Source: Neobacillus thermocopriae (GTDB lineage: Bacteria; Bacillota; Bacilli; Bacillales; Cytobacillaceae). From it: a stretch of DNA of 34,077 bases. The notes under the pieces are model-generated. The model worked only from the letters and a program-made list of their open reading frames with translations. It searched no databases and was not told the origin of the DNA. The stretch's first letter is position 1; the number at the start of each line of letters is the position of its first letter. Both the position numbers and the translations under genes were made by a program. Location of the stretch: positions 1 through 34,077 of the forward strand of contig NZ_JAAIUV010000029.1 of assembly GCF_010975035.1 (NCBI RefSeq), read 5' to 3'. Positions 25,079 to 34,077 of this stretch are shown one piece after another.

Positions 25079-25699
25079 ATGCAAAGGGCGAAAATACCAA
25101 CATACGAGCGAATAGCAATTGATTTAGCTAATCGTATATATAATGGGGATTTTAAAGTTGGAGAGAAAATTTATGGAAGATCTACTCTAGCGAGTGATTA
25201 TAAAGTGTCCCCGGAAACGGTCAGGAGAGCAATTAAAATATTGGAAGATGTGGAAATTGTTCGTTCTACCAAGGGTAGTGGTATCATTATCGCTTCTCGC
25301 GAAAATGCTTATAAGTATATATCTCGCTTTACAAATCTTGCAAGCATTAAAGATCTTCAAAAAGAAATGAACGCTTTAATATCGGAAAGACGTAAACTGG
25401 ATGACCAGTTATTTGAAGTGTTAAGTAGAATATTGGATTATTCAGGTCAACTTCGACACACCAATCCTTTGGCGCCAATTGAAGTAGAAATTCTCCCTAA
25501 TTGTATACATATAGGAAAAACTATTTCAGAGGTAAAATTTTGGCAAAATACAGGTGGAACCGTCATTGGTATTAAACGAAGAGGGGAATTAATTATTTCC
25601 CCAGGACCTTATGCTATCATTCAGGAAGGGGATGTCCTTCTCGTCATTGGAAATGAAAAAACATATGACAGAGTCATTCATTTTTTAAATGAAGAATAA
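25079..25699 (+). CDS. BusR-like GntR-family regulator with RCK_C domain
   Basis: 206 residues. A GntR winged helix-turn-helix (1 to about 75, with RSTLASDYKVSPETVRRAIKIL as helices 2-3) is followed by a charged helical segment (about 84-122, suited to coiled-coil oligomerisation) and an RCK_C/TrkA_C domain (about 128-206, PGPYAIIQEGDVLLVIGN). This is the architecture of BusR, the lactococcal and streptococcal repressor of the BusA glycine-betaine importer, which binds DNA when its RCK_C domain holds c-di-AMP. The gene is tail-to-tail with an OpuC-type importer, supporting a role in osmotic control. GGGGGTG precedes ATG 25079. A direct repeat ATTGTA-ATTGTA at 25031-25042 lies in its promoter region. 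Confidence 0.85.
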   Translation: MQRAKIPTYERIAIDLANRIYNGDFKVGEKIYGRSTLASDYKVSPETVRRAIKILEDVEIVRSTKGSGIIIASRENAYKYISRFTNLASIKDLQKEMNALISERRKLDDQLFEVLSRILDYSGQLRHTNPLAPIEVEILPNCIHIGKTISEVKFWQNTGGTVIGIKRRGELIISPGPYAIIQEGDVLLVIGNEKTYDRVIHFLNEE

Positions 25700-25727
25700 A
25701 AGAAGCCAGTAAACACTGGCTTCTTTT
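25698..25727. terminator. Shared convergent terminator
   Basis: AAAAGAAGCCAGT and ACTGGCTTCTTTT form a perfect 13-bp stem with a 4-nt loop, between the regulator gene (+) and the transporter operon (-). Confidence 0.92.
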
Positions 25728-25732
25728 CATAC

Positions 25733-27286
25733 TTAATTAATGAGACCTTCCTGAATTAAAAATTCTCTTGCTACTTTCTCAGGTGACTGTTTTAGGCTGT
25801 CAACTTTGTAATTAAGCTCCCGCATTTTCTCCTCAGTAAGTTTGCCTGCAAGAAGATTAATCACCTTTTTTAATTCTGGATGCTCTTTTAGTGTTTCTTC
25901 CTTAATAATTGGTACGGCATAGTATGGCGGGAAGAAGTTTTTATCATCTTTTAATACTTTTAAATCAAAAGCTTGGATTAAACCATCTGTGGAAAATGCA
26001 TCAATGATATCACTTTTGTGATTTTTTAATGCTGTATAACGCAACCCCCCGTCAACTGGATTTACCGCTTTAAAATTTAAATTATAAGTCTTGGAAAGCC
26101 CTATTAGGCCATCCTCTCGATTAGGAAATTCGATCGTTGGACCCATAATGAGGTTATTGCTGACTTTTGCTAAGTCAGAAATGGTTTCTAACCCGTATTG
26201 AGCAGCTGTGTCTTGACGAACAGCAAGGGTATACGTGTTATTAAACCCTAGAGGCTTTAATAGTTCAATGCCATCCTTTTTAAATTCCTTTTGGACATAA
26301 TCATACACTTCATCCGGATTATTCTTTGGTGGCTGATTTAGAATGTTCACCAAAGCTGTGCCGGTATATTCTACGTATACATCAATATTTCCAGTGTTAA
26401 GAGCATTAAAGGTAACTTGGGAGCCGCCAAGATTTAATTTTTTTTCAACTTTTATATCAGTCTTATATTCTATTAAATCTGCAAGAATATTACCTAATAT
26501 TAATTGTTCAGAGAAGTTTTTGGATCCTATGACGATCTTATCATCTGCTTTAGCTTTCGTATAAATAGTAAATGCACCTGCAAAAACTAAAATAATACTT
26601 GCAAATGAAAGGAGAACACGTTTACCTTTTTTCCCAGATTTAGATTCTCTTTTTTGTTTATTAGTATAGGAAATGGATTTTTCCAGCTTTCCAACAACAA
26701 AGTCGATAAGTAGGGCGAGAATACATGCTGGAATCGCTCCTGCTAAAATCATATTATTATCAACTGTTTGGACCCCTGAAAATACTAAATAACCGAGTCC
26801 GCCTGCTCCAACAAATGCAGCTATGGTCATTAAACCGACAGCAGTAACGGCTGAAATTCTGATACCCGCCATAATCATCGGGAAGGCTAATGGTAGTTGT
26901 ACCTTTCTCATTGTTTGACTTTTCGTCAGACCGATGCCTTTGGCGGCTTCCAGAATGTCACGATCAATATTTGTTAGTCCTGTGTAAGTGTTTTTTACAA
27001 TTGGAAGTAAAGAATATAGAACGACCATGACAATTGCAGGTGTACTTCCGATACCGATAAATGGGATAAGAAATCCTAATAATGCTAGACTTGGTACGGC
27101 TTGAATGACATTGGTCGTACCAATTACCGGCTTTGAAAGTTTAGGTTCTCTTGAAATGAGGATTCCAAGAGGAATACCAACGATTGTTGCAATAAGAACA
27201 GAGATCACACTTAAATAAATGTGCTGTCCTAATAATTCTATTATTTGATCAAAGTTTGCAACCGAATAATTCCATAAATCACTCAT
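25733..27286 (-). CDS. OpuC/EgtU-type ABC permease fused to a substrate-binding domain
   Basis: 517 residues. An OpuCB/ProW-like permease (about 1-205; the EAA loop reads EAAKGIGLTKSQTMRKVQLPLA) is joined through a basic linker and one more helix (about 222-242) to an OpuAC-type binding domain (about 248-517) that begins IVIGSKNFSEQ and contains VEYTGTALV. Fused permease-binding proteins with a CBS-containing ATPase include glycine-betaine/choline systems, Listeria BilE and the ergothioneine importer EgtU. The ligand cannot be decided by reading. The ATG shares one base with the upstream gene's TAA (TAATG), so translation is coupled. It ends at the terminator shared with the BusR-like gene. 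Confidence 0.9.
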   Translation of the reverse strand: MSDLWNYSVANFDQIIELLGQHIYLSVISVLIATIVGIPLGILISREPKLSKPVIGTTNVIQAVPSLALLGFLIPFIGIGSTPAIVMVVLYSLLPIVKNTYTGLTNIDRDILEAAKGIGLTKSQTMRKVQLPLAFPMIMAGIRISAVTAVGLMTIAAFVGAGGLGYLVFSGVQTVDNNMILAGAIPACILALLIDFVVGKLEKSISYTNKQKRESKSGKKGKRVLLSFASIILVFAGAFTIYTKAKADDKIVIGSKNFSEQLILGNILADLIEYKTDIKVEKKLNLGGSQVTFNALNTGNIDVYVEYTGTALVNILNQPPKNNPDEVYDYVQKEFKKDGIELLKPLGFNNTYTLAVRQDTAAQYGLETISDLAKVSNNLIMGPTIEFPNREDGLIGLSKTYNLNFKAVNPVDGGLRYTALKNHKSDIIDAFSTDGLIQAFDLKVLKDDKNFFPPYYAVPIIKEETLKEHPELKKVINLLAGKLTEEKMRELNYKVDSLKQSPEKVAREFLIQEGLIN

Positions 27287-28410
27287 TAAAATGCTACCTC
27301 CATATCGATTAACTGACTGCTTAAGGCAGATAAAATACTACTTCTTGTAATAAGACCAGTCAGCTTATTCATTTGGTTTACCACAGGAACATATCCAATT
27401 TGATGTTCATTCATTGTGGCTAATACTGAAATTAAATTGGTTCCTTCTGAAACAGAGAGTACATTGTGTTCCATCACTTCTTCGATACTTAAATTTCTGT
27501 TTAATAGCTGGATTCCTTTTAAAGTAACTAAGCCTAAAAGTATATTATTTTTATCCGTTACCATTAGGCTGTCCACTTTATGCTCTTTCATAATTTCTAT
27601 TGCCTGAAGAACGGTACGCCGAGTTGTGATTTTAACTGGGTTGGAAATCATAATGTCTTCGGCCAATAATAACTCAGGGTTATTCCATACTCTTCGTTTA
27701 CCAATAAATTCCGCCACAAATTCATTAGCTGGATTTTTTAGGATGTTTTCCGGTGTATCGTACTGAAGAATATCTCCATCTTTTAAGATACAAATCTTAT
27801 CTGCGATTTTAATAGCTTCATCCATATCATGGGTAACAAAGATAATGGTTTTATTTAATTCTTTTTGCATTTGGAATAACTCGTCTTGAAGAGATGACCT
27901 TGTAACGGGGTCTAATGCACTGAAGGGTTCATCCATTAAAATAATATCGGAGTTTGTAGAGAAGGCTCTTGCTACCCCAACCCTTTGTTGCTGCCCGCCA
28001 CTTAATTCTTTGGGGTAACGATTCAAGTATTCTTTTGGATCTAATCCAACCATTTCAAGTAATTCGTTAGTTTTTTTCTCTATTAATCTTGGATCTTCCC
28101 CTTTAAGTTTTGGAATGAGTTCAAGATTTTCTTTAATAGTCATATGAGGGAATAAGCCTGTATTTTGAATAACATAACCGATATTTCTTCGAAGCTCGAT
28201 GGGATCCATTTCCGTTATATCCGATCCATTTACAAAGATCTGACCAGATGTTGGCTGTATTAATTTATTTATCATCTTGAGTAAAGTAGTTTTACCACAA
28301 CCACTTGGTCCAATAAATACAACTAACTGACCAGCTTCAATTTCCAAAGAAAAAGAATTAATAACCGTCTTAGATCGATATTTTTTTGTAATATTCTTAA
28401 ATTCTATCAA
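27286..28410 (-). CDS. OpuCA/EgtUA-type ABC ATPase with two CBS domains
   Basis: 374 residues. The ABC domain (about 1-240) has Walker A GPSGCGKTT, Q-loop VIQNTGLFPHMT, signature LSGGQQQR, Walker B IILMDEPFSALDP and H-loop VTHDMDEA. Two CBS motifs follow (about 250-370; DSLMVTDKNN and GYVPVVNQ). In OpuA-type importers CBS tandems sense ionic strength, and in some homologues c-di-AMP. The TTG at 28410 is preferred: AAGGAGG lies 8 nt before it, while an in-frame TTG at 28431 is upstream of that site. First gene of a two-gene operon. Confidence 0.9.
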   Translation of the reverse strand: MIEFKNITKKYRSKTVINSFSLEIEAGQLVVFIGPSGCGKTTLLKMINKLIQPTSGQIFVNGSDITEMDPIELRRNIGYVIQNTGLFPHMTIKENLELIPKLKGEDPRLIEKKTNELLEMVGLDPKEYLNRYPKELSGGQQQRVGVARAFSTNSDIILMDEPFSALDPVTRSSLQDELFQMQKELNKTIIFVTHDMDEAIKIADKICILKDGDILQYDTPENILKNPANEFVAEFIGKRRVWNNPELLLAEDIMISNPVKITTRRTVLQAIEIMKEHKVDSLMVTDKNNILLGLVTLKGIQLLNRNLSIEEVMEHNVLSVSEGTNLISVLATMNEHQIGYVPVVNQMNKLTGLITRSSILSALSSQLIDMEVAF

Positions 28411-28436
28411 TTCGAAAGCCTCCTTCTGCAATGTGA

Positions 28437-28472
28437 CAACTTAATGTTAACACATAAGTTGGTGGTTGTCTA
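28437..28472 (-). promoter_or_regulatory. Promoter of the importer operon with overlapping inverted repeat
   Basis: On the minus strand TAGACA (28467-28472) and TAACAT (28444-28449) are spaced by exactly 17 bp. The inverted repeat CAACTTA-N11-TAAGTTG (28437-28461) covers the -10 and much of the spacer, where a repressor could block RNA polymerase. A BusR-like or other osmo-regulator is a candidate; this is inference. Confidence 0.5.
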
Positions 28473-28635
28473 ATGGACTATATTATTCATGGAGGTAGGA
28501 AAGAACTGAAGTAGCTTTGTTTTAGTCTATATACATGTTCAAACTATCGTAACTCTTTCGTCAGCAATTGTGTATAAAATATTAAGATCGTACATTAATT
28601 GGAAATTAAATTGGCTTTATATGGGAAAGTGATGA

Positions 28636-28811
28636 AAAATAGGACTGGTAAAGGAATCTGTTTAGACAATGCCAGCATGGAGAACTTCCTCAGACATGTT
28701 AAGGCAGAGGGTTTTATTATCTGCACCTTTTCACAAAGCCAAAGAGGTTAAGATTGTCGTACAAAAATATATTCGTTTCTATCACCACCAACGTTTCGAA
28801 AAAAATTAAAT
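28636..28811 (+). pseudogene. Relic of an IS3-family transposase (OrfB 3' part)
   Basis: Pieces of the OrfB C-terminus are readable in different frames: TGKGICLDNASMENFLRHVK (the 'DNA.ME.F' region containing the final catalytic Glu), then after a frameshift KEVKIVVQKYIRFYHHQRFE. Healthy IS3 copies continue with KKLNN and SPVEYR; here the reading ends at a MITE-like element that begins at 28812. No start or 5' part is recognisable upstream. This is an old, dead fragment. Confidence 0.7.
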
Positions 28812-28949
28812 AACGGGGCTGTCTAAAAAGTCCATTTAAGAGAAAAATGAACCCAAATTAAAAACCCAAGAATGTTGATTTAACAGCATTCTTGGGTTTT
28901 GCTTTTATAAAGATTTCGGCTGAAATACCACTTTCCGGACAGCCCCGTT
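28812..28949. mobile_element. 138-bp MITE-like element with 12-bp terminal inverted repeats
   Basis: The ends AACGGGGCTGTC (28812-28823) and GACAGCCCCGTT (28938-28949) are perfect inverse complements. The GGGGCTGTC ends resemble those of IS1182-type elements in Bacillaceae, so it may be a non-autonomous derivative. Inside lies a perfect 14-bp hairpin (AAAACCCAAGAATG at 28861-28874 with its complement at 28887-28900) that can work as a terminator. No coding sequence and no clear target duplication were seen. It interrupts the IS3 relic. Confidence 0.72.
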
Positions 28950-29991
28950 GCTTAAGCGTGTATTTTGATTCATGTCTATTTGACAGAGGTGACTTCACTT
29001 CCTCTCACTGCTTTGCTAATACTTTAATGATTGCTGTTAACTTATAAAGTCTTCATTATTATAATCGTATAAAAAACGAACTTCTCTCCAATGTTCAGTG
29101 GATCCTGAATTTTTCCATACAAATACATTTCTACCATGAATTCGTTCAAGTCTTTTTGGAAGTAGCAACGGGAACAAGAAGAATTGACCCAACACCTGTC
29201 TGTGCTTCATCACAAAGAGAATAAATAAAAACAAGTTCTTTCAAAAAATATAAAAAATTGCTTGTTTCCTATCCTTGCTATACCGTTTCTGATTTTAAAA
29301 CTCAATTGCAATAGGAAAAACATGTAATTGTAGCTTAATAATAGGTGAACATTCAAACTAAAGGGGAAACTGAATGAAGACCATGACTAACTTGTTTGTC
29401 TTCTGAAACGATTGCACACCTTGTCGAAATGCTACAAACATATTATTTCGTGTCTTGTTTGGATTCTCATTTGGAAAATGTCTTTTCATTCAATAAATTG
29501 AAATGTATTCAATGTTACATTTATCCATTTTTCTATACTGCTAACAGTAGAAATCCCATAAAAAAGACGTATTTACCTCAACTATCGGAAAAATAACCAC
29601 TATAATCCAATAATTGATCTTGATTCGTTGCAGTTGGACGATAAATCAAAGGATGATCTCCCCAGTCGGTTAGTCCAATTTTTATTATATTATTTCACCC
29701 ATTTTACAATATTTCATTATTTTTCATCTTTTTAAATTAATAGTATAACGAAAAAATTTAAAAGTTCGTTTATGAAAGTAACATCAATAGAACTTTTTTA
29801 TTATTTTCAAAATATCAATGATATTTATTCAATTTATTTTTGGAAAAAGAAACCGAATGTAGGGCATTTTTTTATTTTTGAATACATTACAAGTGAGCGC
29901 GTTTGCTATCAATTACACATTGTTCCATTTGAAAAATTTTTTTTATCAATTAATCCATATGAGATCAATAAAGTTCAAAGGGTGATTTTGT
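28950..29991. other. About 1 kb of degenerate DNA between MITE and collagen locus
   Basis: This is a very AT-rich stretch with no convincing gene except the doubtful frame at 29037-29234. Other open frames (29396-29596 and 29772-30038) have no ribosome binding site and atypical composition; the latter runs into the next real gene. It probably contains decayed insertion-sequence material and the promoter of 29992-30291, which I could not pinpoint. Confidence 0.5.
29037..29234 (-). CDS. Doubtful 65-residue frame
   Basis: The frame starts at a TTG preceded only by GAAAGAAC. The second half (ERIHGRNVFVWKNSGSTEHW followed by a charged, aromatic tail) looks more protein-like than chance translation of AT-rich DNA. 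It may be the end of a decayed gene. I recognise no family. Confidence 0.3.
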   Translation of the reverse strand: MFLFILFVMKHRQVLGQFFLFPLLLPKRLERIHGRNVFVWKNSGSTEHWREVRFLYDYNNEDFIS

Positions 29992-30291
29992 TTGTCTCAA
30001 CCGAATGTACCGAATATTACACTGCAAGTTTCGATTAATCGAGATGATGTAATTAATTTATTACTTGCATCCATTGCCATGGAGGAAATTAGTCTGGCTC
30101 ATATAATTAATGCCGAAGGGGAAAAAATTCAATACGCGATTGAAACAATGCCTGGACCAGAAGCAACACTAGATCAACTTTTAGATGTCAATGATAGTGT
30201 TCAAGATATGCTGGCAATGGTTATCAAAAGAGAGTTACTTTTAGAAAATAAATTGAAACAGGCTATTGATTTCATTACAGGCTCTAATTAA
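29992..30291 (+). CDS. Stand-alone N-terminal domain of the collagen-like spore protein
   Basis: 99 residues, starting at TTG 29992, 7 nt after AAAGGGTG. It begins MSQPNVPNITLQVSINRDDV and contains [20 protein letters not shown], nearly the same as the first about 100 residues of the collagen-like protein at 30761, including SVQDMLAM and the closing helix ELLLENKLKQ. It ends with no GXX repeat. In Bacillus and Clostridium this domain is found before collagen-like regions of surface or exosporium proteins. A partner, anchor or scaffold for the larger protein is plausible; a truncated duplicate is the alternative. Confidence 0.78.
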   Translation: MSQPNVPNITLQVSINRDDVINLLLASIAMEEISLAHIINAEGEKIQYAIETMPGPEATLDQLLDVNDSVQDMLAMVIKRELLLENKLKQAIDFITGSN

Positions 30292-32335
<2,044 letters not shown>

Positions 32336-32370
32336 ACCTTAATTAACCTGTTTCCACTAATCTTCACTTC

Positions 32371-32420
32371 AAAGCGTGTAGACAAAGTTGCGTTTATGCA
32401 TTGTCTACACGCTTTTTATA
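32371..32420 (+). terminator. Terminator of the collagen gene
   Basis: AAAGCGTGTAGACAA (32371-32385) and TTGTCTACACGCTTT (32401-32415) form a perfect 15-bp stem with a 15-nt loop, followed by TTTATATT. Confidence 0.88.
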
Positions 32421-32598
32421 TTACTAAAGATTCGTGCGATAAATTTAATTAAAATTTATTTAAATGGAGTTTACTTTTACTTATAGTTTCTTTAGTGAAA
32501 CAAAGGATAGTAAAAAGTAGTTAGAGGCAGTGTGTATTCACATTTCTTAGAAAAGCTTGTGAATCGGCTACACTTAACTGGACAAAAAAATTAAGGTC
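32421..32598. other. Spacer holding the probable left end of an IS3 element
   Basis: No gene is seen. ACTTAACTGGACAAAAAAA at about 32571-32589 resembles terminal sequences of IS3-family elements, so the left end may lie here, but its right end is not in the window to confirm the inverted repeat. Confidence 0.4.
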
Positions 32599-32801
32599 AA
32601 GTAGACTAACTACCTAATCTGGGTATACTGCTAACAAACGTAAGAGATCCCATACCAGCAACTTTACTAGGAGAGGCGGGTATGCTAGTCTGTTTGGCAA
32701 GCCAGATGTTTTCATCATCTGGTTTCCTGGCTGGGAAAGCATGCCCGTAGAGGTTCCTTGTCAAGTTGCGGTGTTTACCCTCTAAATTTGGAAGTCTACT
32801 T
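32599..32801 (+). other. Multi-stem structured region upstream of IS3 orfA
   Basis: Five helices can be drawn. P1 AAGTAGACT (32599-32607) pairs with 32793-32801 and closes the domain. CTGGGTAT (32619-32626) pairs with ATACCAG (32652-32658) with one bulge. CGGGTATGCT (32677-32686) pairs with AGCATGCCCG (32738-32747). Nested inside, GCCAGATG (32701-32708) pairs with 32716-32723. TAGAGG (32748-32753) pairs with CCTCTA (32779-32784). GC content is visibly higher than in the flanks. It may be a leader RNA that controls transposase translation, or a structured DNA end. No known RNA family was recognised. Confidence 0.5.
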
Positions 32802-32832
32802 CATCTCATTCAGTTAATGGAGGTACGCCGAT

Positions 32833-33138
32833 ATGACGAGAACTAGAAGAACATTTACTCCCGAATTTAAAGCTCAAATGGTCAAACTATATGAAAGTGG
32901 TAAGCCTAGAAAAGACATTATAAGTGAATACAATTTAACGCCTTCGGCATTAGACAAATGGGTGAAACAGAGCCAAACATCTGGTTCATTTAAAGAGAAG
33001 GATAACCGAACACCTGAAGAAGAAGAGTTGATCAAACTCCGTAAAGAAAATCAGCGTTTACTGATGGAGAATGATATTTTAAAGCAAGCTGCGCTGAATT
33101 GTTTATGGCAAACTAAAAATGTACAGTTTGGCAATTAA
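32833..33138 (+). pseudogene. IS3-family OrfA, 3' end replaced by an IS21 insertion
   Basis: The first 88 or so residues are a good OrfA: MTRTRRTFTPEFKAQMVKLY with an HTH (helix-turn-helix of the HTH_Tnp_1 type) and a leucine-zipper-like LRKENQRLLMENDILKQAAL. Intact relatives continue with a short IMGRK-like end that overlaps OrfB by a -1 frameshift. Here the sequence changes abruptly at about 33100 to NCLWQTKNVQFGN, which is the translated end of an IS21-type element. GGAGG precedes ATG 32833. OrfB is not found in the window; it may lie beyond the IS21 insertion. Confidence 0.85.
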
Positions 33139-34077
33139 TTTATGTAGCCCTTTTCGGGCATAAAAAAAACCACTTGCCAACATTCCTACATTCAAATAAA
33201 CTTCCTGTTATTGGGCAAAAATGACAGGAGGCGATGAAGGAGATGTTAGCAGTGGCAGAAATTAATTATATCAGACATGAACAAATAAAAAAGGGCGTTC
33301 GTATAGCTCTATTGCCAAACAAATGAGTCGAGACCGTAGAACGGTTCGGAAATATGCAGAGGTGGAGGATTTTAGTCCTTCAGAAGTACCAAAGCAAAAA
33401 CGAAAAGCAAAAGTCATGGATCCTGTGAAACCGATTCTAGATCAATGGCTTCAAGAAGACTTGAAGAAGAAAAAGAAGTTTCAACGAACTGCTCAACGGA
33501 TGTATACGCAACTTGTCGAAGAATATGGGTTTGAAGGTTCTGCACGATCCGTTCGGCATTATGTATCCCAACGTAAAAAACAGCTTTCCGAAGAAACAGA
33601 AACAGCTGCATTGCCATTAGAGTCGAAGCCAGGAACAGCTCAAGTGGACTTTAGGGAGGCACCATTTAAATATCGTGGAGAAGTAGTGACATGGCCATAT
33701 TTGGTTTTATCGTTTCCCTATAGTAATACCTTTTACGTTCAGGTGTTTCCATCTGAAAATCGGGATTGCTTTTTAGAAGGATTGAAACGAATCTTTCATC
33801 ACATAGGTGGAGTACCTAGAGTAATTCGTTTTGATAATTTATCACCTGCGGTGAAAAAAGTATTACCTAATGGGGAGCGAGAGCTAACGGAGGAGTTTCA
33901 GCGTTTTGTTTGCCATTATGGTTTTGAATATGAATTTTGTAATCCGGCTAGTGGAAACGAAAAAGGACATGTGGAATCGATGGTGAAATATGTTCGAAAC
34001 AACTTCTTTCTTCCGGAGCTTGTGGTGCATGACATAGAACAACTGAATGAAACGCTATGGGGAAAGGCAGAAAAGGA
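33100..34077 (+). mobile_element. IS21-family element, left part (continues past the window)
   Basis: The element probably starts at TG 33100-33101, where the OrfA reading breaks off. TGGCAAACT and AGTTTGGCA flank a 10-bp spacer at about 33106-33133, like the short repeats found in IS21 ends. The istA gene follows from 33243 and is still open at the right edge; istB and the right end are outside the window. Confidence 0.75.
33243..34077 (+). pseudogene. IS21-family transposase IstA, frameshifted and partial
   Basis: From ATG 33243 (behind AGGAGG) the reading is MLAVAEINYIRHEQIKKG and stops at 33324-33326. The rest of IstA is open in the -1 frame from 33293 to the window end: GRSYSSIAKQMSRDRRTVRK (HTH), AQVDF (first catalytic Asp), IRFDNLSPA (second Asp) and GNEKGHVES (Glu), the DDE set of IS21 transposases. 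A one-base loss between GAA and CAA around 33277-33282 would explain it, because related proteins, as I recall them, read RHEANKKG there. A slippery A-AAA-AAG at 33287-33293 could in principle restore the frame. The gene runs off the edge. Confidence 0.82.

Noticed and set aside
29396..29596. 66-codon frame on the plus strand
   Set aside because: No start signal and no recognisable domain in a region of decayed DNA.
29772..30038. 88-codon frame upstream of and overlapping the short collagen-domain gene
   Set aside because: No ribosome binding site, low-complexity Phe/Ile/Tyr composition, and it runs 47 bases into a well-supported gene.

Overview
The window reads as chromosomal DNA of an endospore-forming Bacillaceae bacterium. 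It is AT-rich with strong GGAGG-type ribosome binding sites, frequent TTG/GTG starts and many perfect rho-independent terminators. It carries an H-type small acid-soluble spore protein, a YjcZ-like peptide and a BclA-like collagen protein, and most genes resemble B. subtilis-group families (YkuS, YdjO, YhfH, YclM). The genus cannot be fixed from the sequence alone.

Layout. 1-0.7 kb: the 3' tail of an IS1182-like transposase, then a membrane-anchored cupredoxin. 0.9-4.5 kb: the flippase half of mprF followed by a decayed in-frame relic of its middle, a D,D-carboxypeptidase, an orphan molybdate permease modB and ykuS. 4.5-10.2 kb: small proteins, an ABC-F ATPase, a Sco copper chaperone, YdjO-like and two tandem YhfH-like zinc-ribbon peptides, and a double-PAS histidine kinase. 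10.5-15.0 kb: a nitrate module with narK and a second NarK-type transporter fused to a C-terminal PAS domain, each preceded by an FNR-like promoter, plus a KtrA-type K+ channel subunit. 15.2-18.7 kb: sspH, a lipoteichoic acid synthase and small peptides. 19.1-22.0 kb: a three-gene TrpXYZ-type ABC importer. 22.1-24.9 kb: a Nudix hydrolase, aspartokinase III and a DUF2238-like membrane protein. 25.1-28.4 kb: a BusR-like GntR-RCK_C regulator convergent with a two-gene OpuC/EgtU-type importer. 28.5-34.1 kb: an accessory zone with an IS3 relic split by a 138-bp MITE-like element, a spore-surface collagen locus with 85 GPT triplets, and an IS3 element interrupted by an IS21-family element that runs off the right edge.

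Themes. Anaerobic nitrate respiration links narK, narK-PAS and the FNR sites, with modB (molybdenum), Sco and cupredoxin (copper) as possible support. K+ and compatible-solute balance links the two RCK_C proteins (KtrA-like and BusR-like), both of families known to bind c-di-AMP. The envelope and spore surface are represented by LtaS, the carboxypeptidase, the mprF remnant and the collagen protein. The most unusual items are the transporter-PAS fusion with its near-ideal class II FNR promoter, a roughly 200-nt multi-stem domain in front of the IS3 orfA, the mprF decay series, and an inverted repeat lying on the promoter of the OpuC/EgtU-type operon.
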